This document shows positions 5,449-10,613 of a stretch of 10,613 nucleotides of DNA, piece after piece. The stretch covers positions 10,001-20,613 of the forward strand of contig CALCHY010000120.1 in NCBI GenBank assembly GCA_937907415.1, read 5' to 3'. The notes beneath the pieces are model-generated. The model worked only from the letters and a program-made list of their open reading frames with translations. It was not told the origin of the DNA and did no database searches. The translations under genes were made by a program, and so were the position numbers. How positions within the stretch are numbered: the stretch's first letter is position 1; the number at the start of each line of letters is the position of its first letter. The DNA comes from an uncultured Trueperaceae bacterium. GTDB taxonomy: Bacteria > Deinococcota > Deinococci > Deinococcales > Trueperaceae.

Positions 5449-6777
5449 GTGAGCGAGCGGCAGCCCAAGCCAACGAAAGCAAGTGCCGCCCTGCGGCTGC
5501 CCTTGACGGTCGAGCGCATGGTGCATGGCGGAGCTGCCCTCGCAAGAACGGAAGTTGGCGCGGTCGCGCTCGTGACTGGCGCGCTGCCAGGCGAAACGGT
5601 TCGCGCCGATGTGCGCCGCGAGAAGGGCGTGCTGATCGGTGCGGTGGTCGAGGTGCTTAGCGCCAGCCCAGACCGCGTTCCGGCCAACGTTCACCCAGGC
5701 CTCGATTACTCCTTCATGTCTTACGAACGGCAACTCGTTGAGAAGCGCGCCGTGGTGGCTGACGCCCTCTCGCGGGCCCGTGCGCAAGCGCGCCGCGCAG
5801 ACGACGGCCTTGCCGTGGCGCCGCGCTTGACGCCCGCGGACGTGCCAGCGGTAGTCGCCGCGCCAGCGCCGTGGGGTTACCGCAACAGCGTGCAGCCGGC
5901 AGCCGCTGCCGCTGGGCTCGGTTACCGCCTCCCTGGCAGCAACGAGGTGCTGGTGCTTGGGGCCGACCCGTCCGCGACGTCAGGCGTCAACGCGGCGTGG
6001 GCGCAGGCCTTGAGCGTGCGGGCGAACCGGGCGGCCGGGATCCACGAGCTCGTCATCCGGGCCAACGATGCCGGGGAGGCCCTAGTGGCTCTGGTCTCGA
6101 ACGCGCCGGCGCGCAAACTCATTCCCCTAGCGCACGCACTCGTGCAGACTGGCGTGGCCGGAGTGGTGCACGCTCCATACGATCCGCGCGGGCGCTTCCG
6201 CTCTGGCGCGGAGCGCTTGGCCGGCGCCCGCTTCGTGTTGCAGGGTTACGGCGACGTGCTCCTCACGATGAACGCCATGAGCTTCGTGCAACCGAACCCG
6301 GCTGCCGCCGCCGTCCTCTACCGCGAACTCGCGCGCTGGGCGGGGCAGGGCGCTAGTGCGACGGAGCTCTATGCCGGTGGCGGAGCCATCTCGTTTCACC
6401 TCGCCCCCAACTTTGGGCGGGTCGTCGCGGTGGAGATCGACCGCGGCGCAGTTACGCGCGGCCAACGAGACGCGGAACGCCTCGGGTTCGCCAACGTCGA
6501 GTTCGTGCGCCAAGACGCCCGCTCCGCGAGCATCCCGGCAGGTACCGAGCTGCTAGTCGTCGATCCGCCGCGCGCGGGTCTCTCAGCGGACACCCGAGCA
6601 GCCGCCGTCGCGAGTGACGCCAAACGCCTCATCTACGTGAGTTGCGACGCCGCGACGTGGGCGCGTGACGTGGCCGACTTCGAAGCCAAGGGCTTCGAGC
6701 TCACGCGCTTCCAACCGCATGACTTCTACCCGCAAACGCACCACGTAGAGATCCTCTCGGAGCTTACGCGCGCCTAA
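5449..6777 (+). CDS. TrmA/RumA-family RNA (uracil-5-)methyltransferase
   Basis: SAM-dependent enzyme methylating C5 of a uridine in tRNA or 23S rRNA; 442 residues from the GTG start. An N-terminal TRAM domain (about 16-76: LRLPLTVERMVHGG...) binds RNA. WGYRN (142-146), SFVQPN (279-284) and ELYAGGGAISFH (306-317) are family blocks, the last being the SAM-binding motif. DPPRAG is at 372-377. The catalytic nucleophile is Cys399 in YVSCDAATWARD, and HHVE near the end supplies the general base Glu434. Cys399 is the only cysteine: those that hold the [4Fe-4S] cluster in RlmD-type members are absent, as in TrmA. The start is chosen because GTG 5449 lies seven bases after a -10-like box; the upstream in-frame TTG at 5377 would overlap the divergent gene. 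The target uridine (RlmC-, RlmD- or TrmA-like) cannot be decided here. Confidence 0.88.
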   Translation: MSERQPKPTKASAALRLPLTVERMVHGGAALARTEVGAVALVTGALPGETVRADVRREKGVLIGAVVEVLSASPDRVPANVHPGLDYSFMSYERQLVEKRAVVADALSRARAQARRADDGLAVAPRLTPADVPAVVAAPAPWGYRNSVQPAAAAAGLGYRLPGSNEVLVLGADPSATSGVNAAWAQALSVRANRAAGIHELVIRANDAGEALVALVSNAPARKLIPLAHALVQTGVAGVVHAPYDPRGRFRSGAERLAGARFVLQGYGDVLLTMNAMSFVQPNPAAAAVLYRELARWAGQGASATELYAGGGAISFHLAPNFGRVVAVEIDRGAVTRGQRDAERLGFANVEFVRQDARSASIPAGTELLVVDPPRAGLSADTRAAAVASDAKRLIYVSCDAATWARDVADFEAKGFELTRFQPHDFYPQTHHVEILSELTRA

Positions 6778-6790
6778 GCGGCTGTGGGGC

Positions 6791-6796
6791 TACACT
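6791..6796 (+). promoter_or_regulatory. -10 box, leaderless promoter of hisF-hisIE
   Basis: TACACT ends seven bases before ATG 6804, in the 26-base gap after the methyltransferase stop codon. No Shine-Dalgarno sequence precedes the ATG. The spacing supports a leaderless message beginning at or next to the ATG, and thereby supports ATG 6804 over the in-frame GTG at 6798. Confidence 0.5.
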
Positions 6797-6803
6797 CGTG
6801 CTC

Positions 6804-7583
6804 ATGCTCGCTAAACGCATCATCCCCTGTCTGGACGTCCACGCCGGGCGCGTGACGCGCGGTCAACAGTTCGGGCGCGCCGAGTTCGGTGAACTGACGG
6901 ACGTCGGCGACCCCGTCGAGTTGGCGCTGTACTACAACGATCAAGGCGCGGACGAACTCGTCTTGTACGACATCACGGCAACGAGCGAGGGCCGAGGCGC
7001 CATCCTCGACGTGGCTAGGGGAGTAGCCGAGAGCTGTTTCATGCCACTGACCATCGGCGGCGGCGTGCGTGAGTTGGCCGACGTGCGCGCCCTCACCCTC
7101 GCCGGAGCTGACAAGGTCTCCCTCAACTCGGCAGCCGTTGCCAACCCTGACCTCATCCGCCACGCCGCGGAGCACTTCGGCTCTCAAGCGGTGGTCCTGT
7201 CGATCGACGTCAAGCGCGGCGTCAACGGTGGTTGGGAGGTCTACGTGGCTGGTGGGCGGCAGGCAACTGGCCTCGAGCTGCTCGAGTGGGCGGAACGCGG
7301 CCAAGCGCTAGGGGCCGGTGAGATAGTGCTCAACAGTATCGATGGCGACGGCATGGGTTCCGGTTACGACCTCGCTGCACTTAGGGCGCTGCGCGCTGCG
7401 GTGGACGTCCCGATCGTGGCGTCTGGCGGTGCTGGCAGCGCAGCGGACATGCGCGACGCGCTCCTCACGGGCGTGGACGCTGCCCTGGCCGCCGGGATCT
7501 TCCACCGCGGCGAGGTGAGCATCGATGAAGTCAAGCGCGTATGCGCTGCGGCCGGGTTGCAAGTGCGTGAGGTGAGGGCGTGA
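6804..7583 (+). CDS. hisF: Imidazole glycerol phosphate synthase cyclase subunit HisF
   Basis: HisF uses ammonia delivered by HisH to convert PRFAR to imidazole glycerol phosphate plus AICAR in histidine biosynthesis. The 259-residue chain starts [12 protein letters not shown], exactly the family opening, with catalytic Asp11. The second catalytic Asp is Asp135 in [10 protein letters not shown] (Asp130 in enzymes of standard length). Phosphate-binding and barrel blocks are visible: TIGGGVRE (83-90), [32 protein letters not shown] and ALAAGIFH. Compared with the T. maritima sequence as I recall it, the loop after strand 1 ([23 protein letters not shown]) is about five residues longer and has Arg at the place of Lys19. 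The stop codon overlaps the hisIE start by four bases (GTGA). hisH and hisA are not in the window. Confidence 0.96.
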   Translation: MLAKRIIPCLDVHAGRVTRGQQFGRAEFGELTDVGDPVELALYYNDQGADELVLYDITATSEGRGAILDVARGVAESCFMPLTIGGGVRELADVRALTLAGADKVSLNSAAVANPDLIRHAAEHFGSQAVVLSIDVKRGVNGGWEVYVAGGRQATGLELLEWAERGQALGAGEIVLNSIDGDGMGSGYDLAALRALRAAVDVPIVASGGAGSAADMRDALLTGVDAALAAGIFHRGEVSIDEVKRVCAAAGLQVREVRA

Positions 7584-8212
7584 ACGAAGTAGTTTTCGGC
7601 GAGACGGGGCTCGTGCCTGTGGTGGCGCAGTCGGTAACGGACGGCGCGGTGCTCATGCTGGCGTACGCCAACCGTGAAGCGCTCGAGCTCACCTTGGCCA
7701 CCGGCGAGGCGCACTATTACAGCCGTTCCAGGGGCGAGGTGTGGCATAAAGGCGCCACGAGCGGCAACACCCAGCGCGTGGCCGAAGTGCGCTACGACTG
7801 TGACGGCGACGCGCTCCTCTACCGCGTGGCGGAGAACGGCCCGGCGTGCCACACGGGGGAGCGCAGCTGCTACTACCGCGCACTGTCTGGCGCTGGCCTT
7901 CCCCAAGCGTCCGAGGCTGGGGCCGCCGAGTTGGGTAGAACGCTCGAACGTTTGCAGGGCGTCATCAACGAGCGGCTCACCTCACTACCTGACGGGTCGT
8001 ACGTCCGCAAGCTCCACGAGCGCGGCGTCGGCTACGTGGCGCAGAAGGTGGTCGAGGAGGCGGGTGAGGTCATAGTGGCCGCGCTGCAAGAACAGGAAGA
8101 CGAACTCGTCGGGGAGACCGCCGACCTCCTGTTCCACCTGAGCGTGCTGCTAACGGAGCGCGGGGTGAGCCTAGGGAGGGTGGCCGCCAAGCTAGATGAG
8201 CGCCGCAACTGA
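7580..8212 (+). CDS. hisIE: Bifunctional phosphoribosyl-AMP cyclohydrolase / phosphoribosyl-ATP pyrophosphatase HisIE
   Basis: This 210-residue fusion carries out steps two and three of histidine biosynthesis: the C-terminal HisE half removes pyrophosphate from PR-ATP and the N-terminal HisI half opens the ring of PR-AMP. HisI spans about 1-105 and shows [18 protein letters not shown] (48-65), the Mg-binding DCDGD (73-77) and the Zn ligands Cys74, Cys90 and Cys97 in GPACHTG and SCYY. HisE spans about 120-210, with [13 protein letters not shown] (156-168) and [13 protein letters not shown] (175-187), the acidic metal-binding helices of the pyrophosphatase. GTG 7580 overlaps the hisF stop, with GGTGAGG just upstream inside hisF as a ribosome-binding site, so the two are translationally coupled. 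No key residue appears missing. Confidence 0.96.
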   Translation: MNEVVFGETGLVPVVAQSVTDGAVLMLAYANREALELTLATGEAHYYSRSRGEVWHKGATSGNTQRVAEVRYDCDGDALLYRVAENGPACHTGERSCYYRALSGAGLPQASEAGAAELGRTLERLQGVINERLTSLPDGSYVRKLHERGVGYVAQKVVEEAGEVIVAALQEQEDELVGETADLLFHLSVLLTERGVSLGRVAAKLDERRN

Positions 8213-8252
8213 CGCGGTAGCGGGGGACTATGCGGCGTGCGCGACTAAGTAA

Positions 8253-8258
8253 TAGCCT
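8253..8258 (+). promoter_or_regulatory. Possible -10 box of the hydrolase gene
   Basis: TAGCCT lies seven bases before ATG 8266, the same spacing as for hisF and the RNA methyltransferase. It matches the -10 consensus only at the key first, second and last positions. TAATAG at 8250-8255 is an overlapping alternative. AAAGG touches the ATG and is too close to act as a ribosome-binding site, which favours a leaderless start. Confidence 0.35.
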
Positions 8259-8265
8259 CTAAAGG

Positions 8266-9339
8266 ATGCCGCACCGCTCGCGTTCGCTACTTATTGTCCT
8301 TATCGCCGTCGCCGCCTTGGCGGCCGCGTGTGCGCCCAGCGCCAAACCAGCCGACCTCGCCCGCGCCGGAACGGCTAGGGCGACCTCGAGCGGTTCGCCG
8401 CTCGACGGCATCGGTTACGTCCCGAGCGCCGTGCCTGAGACGGCGCTGCGCCAGCGTCCAGCGGACGCGCCCGATCTCGTCATCATCGCCTTCTCGGGGC
8501 ATTGCGGCCTCGTGTGCGACACGCGCAGCACCTGGTCGTACCTCGACCACGCTAGCGAGAGCACGGGCGGAGTGGCCGTGCTTGACGGCATCAAGACGGC
8601 GTACGAGCACCTAGGCTTCGGGGACATCGAGATCTTCGGGGTCTCGTCTTTCGCTACCAGCCATTACAGCTCGATCAGCGGCAAGATCGAGCAGGGCTAC
8701 TTGCAGGCGCAGGCGTACCTTGACGAGGTCAAGGCCGCCTGGATCGATGGCGTCGCCGACCCGACGCGCGTCGTCCTCGTTGGCCACTCGCACGGCACCG
8801 TATGGGCCTCGCTGCTGGCCATGAACAACCTCGACGTCACCTTCGACTCGTTCGTGGCGCTTGACGCCATCTGTTGGATGTGGTGGAACAAACACAAGGG
8901 TTTCATCAAGGACACGTTCGTCGACGGCCCCTGGACCATCCCGTTCCCGCTTGACAACGGCGACCCATGCGGCACCCTGACAGTGCCTGGCCAGAAGCAG
9001 CCGATGAACATCAACGACGTCGTTCCGGCCAACGTCATCTTCGGACTAGAAGTGCGGACTAGCTTCCGGCTCTTCTCCCTTGACCCGAACGTCTTAGCTG
9101 ACGACGACGTGAACGTGCGTATCAACGGGTCTTCGAGCAACGTTTGGGGCATCACGGCGCAAGAGTCGCACAGCAGCTTAGGAAACCATTACAACCGCTC
9201 CATCAGTTGGGTGGCTTCCATGCTTCAGGCCTTAGGCGTGCCTGACCACGGCGCTTACCCCATGTCGTCGTTCGTGCTGCCGCCTCCGCCGGCAGGCTTC
9301 GACTACAGCCAAGGCGAGTTGGTTCCCGCCACACCCTGA
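8266..9339 (+). CDS. Exported or lipid-anchored alpha/beta hydrolase, substrate unknown
   Basis: A 357-residue protein. It opens with a signal peptide (MPHRSRSLLIVLIAVAAL) and AAAC, with Cys22 as a possible lipoprotein cysteine; the position three before Cys is Ala rather than the usual Leu, so lipidation is uncertain. Residues 27-60 look like a flexible linker. The nucleophile elbow is GHSHG (173-177) after the strand TRVVLV, giving Ser175 as catalytic. Asp200 in FVALDAI and His302 or His308 in ESHSSLGNHY are candidates for the rest of the triad. LVIIAFSGHCGLVCD (71-85) probably carries the oxyanion region; Cys80/Cys84 and Cys203/Cys235 may form disulfides outside the cell. The ESHSSL...SISWV end recalls lipase/esterase folds, but I cannot name a family or substrate. 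It stands alone, with 53 bases before it and 75 after it. Confidence 0.75.
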   Translation: MPHRSRSLLIVLIAVAALAAACAPSAKPADLARAGTARATSSGSPLDGIGYVPSAVPETALRQRPADAPDLVIIAFSGHCGLVCDTRSTWSYLDHASESTGGVAVLDGIKTAYEHLGFGDIEIFGVSSFATSHYSSISGKIEQGYLQAQAYLDEVKAAWIDGVADPTRVVLVGHSHGTVWASLLAMNNLDVTFDSFVALDAICWMWWNKHKGFIKDTFVDGPWTIPFPLDNGDPCGTLTVPGQKQPMNINDVVPANVIFGLEVRTSFRLFSLDPNVLADDDVNVRINGSSSNVWGITAQESHSSLGNHYNRSISWVASMLQALGVPDHGAYPMSSFVLPPPPAGFDYSQGELVPATP

Positions 9340-9414
9340 GCTAAGCGCGTGCGTTATCACCGAGGTGGGGGTACAACGGCCCACGCGGTGAGAGCGTTGG
9401 CAGCATAGTGGGGC

Positions 9415-10497
9415 ATGGCCAAGTCCAGTTCAGGCAACCCGACTTCGAGCAAGAGGGCCTCAGCGGCTGACAAGCACGCCCCTGAGAAGCGTCAGCCAAG
9501 CACGCGCGTGATCAGGACAGGTGGCCTCGAGGCCGCTTTGGTCCTCGACATGGTGCGGGTGACGGAAGAGGCCGCCATCGCCGCCAGCCGCGTGGCGGGC
9601 AAGGGTGACGCCGACTTGGTCGATCAGGCTGGCGTCGACGCCATGCGCGCCGTCCTGAACGAACTACCCATCGATGGCGAGATAGTCATCGGCGAGGGCG
9701 AGCGCGACGAGGCGCCGATGCTCTACATCGGCGAGCGCGTCGGCACCGCCGGACCGGATGACTGGGAGGTCGACATCGCCGTCGACCCCGTCGAAGGCAC
9801 GAACATCACGGCCCGCATGATCAACGGCTCCGTGGCCGTGATCGCCATGGCAGAGCGCGGCGGGCTCTTCCAAGCGCCCGACACGTACATGGAGAAGCTC
9901 ATCGTCGGCCCGCCTGCCAAGGGCAAGGTCGACCTGACGTGGCCGGTGGCCGCCAACCTGCGCGGCGTGGCGCTATCCCTCGATCGGGCCGTCGACGACC
10001 TCACGGTCGTCATCCTCGACCGCCCGCGCCACGAGCAGCTCATCCGCGAGGTGCGCGACGCGGGCGCGCGCGTGAAGTTGATAGGTGACGGCGACGTGAT
10101 CGCCGCGCTGGCCGCCGCCGTTCGGGGCACTAACGTGCATGCCGTCATGGGCACCGGCGGTGCTCCAGAGGGAGTGCTGGCTGCCGCGGCGCTCAAGTGC
10201 CTCGGTGGCGAGATACACGGGCGCTTCAGGCCACGCAATGATGACGAGCGCAGGCGCCTAGAAGCGGCCGGAGCTAGCGAGGACCGCGTCTACCGCACCG
10301 AGGAGCTGGCACCCGGTCGCGACATCGTGTTCAGCGCCACGGGCATCACCGACGGTGACCTCTTGAGGGGGGTCAAGTTCTTCAAGAACGGTGCGCGCAC
10401 GCATAGCATCACCATGGGCTACCGGTCCCGCGTCATCCGCTTCACGGATTCCGTCCACCTCCTTGGCGACGGGGCGCGTGTGACCATTCAAGTCTGA
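9415..10497 (+). CDS. glpX: Class II fructose-1,6-bisphosphatase GlpX
   Basis: GlpX hydrolyses fructose 1,6-bisphosphate to fructose 6-phosphate in gluconeogenesis, in the cytoplasm with a divalent metal. The 360-residue chain shows the family blocks in order: [18 protein letters not shown] (42-59), [18 protein letters not shown] (90-107), the metal/phosphate site [12 protein letters not shown] (119-130), [10 protein letters not shown] (201-210), GDGDV (224-228) and [16 protein letters not shown] (246-261). Residues 1-35 form a polar, Ser/Lys-rich extension ahead of the usual family start. Translation could instead begin at the GTG at 9508, giving [12 protein letters not shown]. The ATG lacks a clear Shine-Dalgarno; CATAGT five bases upstream is a weak leaderless candidate. 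A short-chain dehydrogenase gene follows after nine bases, probably co-transcribed. Confidence 0.95.
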   Translation: MAKSSSGNPTSSKRASAADKHAPEKRQPSTRVIRTGGLEAALVLDMVRVTEEAAIAASRVAGKGDADLVDQAGVDAMRAVLNELPIDGEIVIGEGERDEAPMLYIGERVGTAGPDDWEVDIAVDPVEGTNITARMINGSVAVIAMAERGGLFQAPDTYMEKLIVGPPAKGKVDLTWPVAANLRGVALSLDRAVDDLTVVILDRPRHEQLIREVRDAGARVKLIGDGDVIAALAAAVRGTNVHAVMGTGGAPEGVLAAAALKCLGGEIHGRFRPRNDDERRRLEAAGASEDRVYRTEELAPGRDIVFSATGITDGDLLRGVKFFKNGARTHSITMGYRSRVIRFTDSVHLLGDGARVTIQV

Positions 10498-10506
10498 GAG
10501 GTGAGC

Positions 10507-10613
10507 ATGGACGCCTCCAAGCCTTTGGCAGGCCGCGTCGCACTCGTCGCGGGTGCGACGCGTGGAGCAGGGCGTGCGCTCGCCGTCGAGCTCGCCCGCG
10601 CTGGCGCGTACGT
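10507..10613 (+). CDS. Short-chain dehydrogenase/reductase, N-terminal part (cut by window end)
   Basis: Thirty-five codons are present and the frame is open at the window edge. The translation MDASKPLAGRVALVAGATRG continues AGRALAVELARAGAYV, which is the first beta strand, the glycine-rich dinucleotide motif (GATRGAGRA, TGxxxGxG type with Ala in the first position) and the first helix of a classical Rossmann SDR. A strong ribosome-binding site (GAGAGGTGAG, 10496-10505) precedes the ATG and starts within the glpX stop codon, so it should be in the glpX transcript. GTG at 10501 is an in-frame alternative start. The substrate cannot be predicted from this fragment. Confidence 0.85.
   Translation, partial: MDASKPLAGRVALVAGATRGAGRALAVELARAGAY

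Noticed and set aside
5395..5787. N-terminal extension of the minus-strand membrane protein up to 5787
   Set aside because: It would overlap almost 340 bases of the methyltransferase coding sequence; the ATG at 5394 has a promoter box at exactly leaderless spacing.
8201..8237. Inverted repeat CGCCGCA / TGCGGCG after hisIE as a terminator
   Set aside because: Only seven pairs with a loop of 23 bases and no T-tract; easily expected by chance in such GC-rich DNA.
9404..9409. CATAGT as a leaderless -10 box for glpX
   Set aside because: It is one or two bases closer than in the other genes and lacks the initial T; noted in the glpX entry but not called.

Overview
The window is high-GC DNA with compact operons and reads as ordinary chromosome of a bacterium related to Deinococcus and Truepera. 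That placement is an inference. It rests on the style of the peptide-binding protein and permeases, and on start codons that sit 6-7 bases after a -10-like box (leaderless starts, common in Deinococcota). Nothing in the window gives a formal taxonomic marker. There is no rRNA, tRNA, CRISPR array, transposase, integrase or phage gene.

Layout. Bases 1-48 may be the tail of an upstream gene. Bases 49-410 look non-coding and carry small hairpins ahead of a transport operon. Bases 411-4377 encode a family-5 solute-binding protein, then two DppB/DppC-type permeases; a perfect 36-bp palindrome lies between the binding-protein gene and the first permease. No ATPase gene follows. On the minus strand, 4385-5394 holds a small two-gene unit: a membrane protein with an Ala/Pro-rich tail, then an exported c-type cytochrome with two CxxCH motifs. 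It converges on the transporter operon with only 7 bases between stop codons. A 54-bp divergent promoter region (5395-5448) separates it from a plus-strand TrmA/RumA-type RNA (uracil-5-)methyltransferase. Next come hisF and a fused hisIE with a 4-base overlap, covering three activities of histidine biosynthesis. After these are an apparently secreted or lipid-anchored alpha/beta hydrolase of unknown substrate, glpX (class II fructose-1,6-bisphosphatase), and the first 35 codons of a short-chain dehydrogenase/reductase cut by the window end.

How the genes work together. The binding protein and the two permeases form the extracytoplasmic and membrane parts of one peptide-type ABC importer, whose ATPases must be encoded elsewhere. 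HisF and HisIE act in the same pathway: HisIE makes and opens the cyclic PR-AMP intermediate, and HisF with HisH (not in the window) closes the imidazole ring. GlpX is gluconeogenic. The other genes have no evident pathway link.

No clearly new multi-gene system is visible. The items most worth checking are the 36-bp palindrome, the set of leaderless TAnACT promoters, the extra heme motif in the cytochrome, the RNA methyltransferase that has lost the Fe-S cluster cysteines, and the uncharacterised exported hydrolase.
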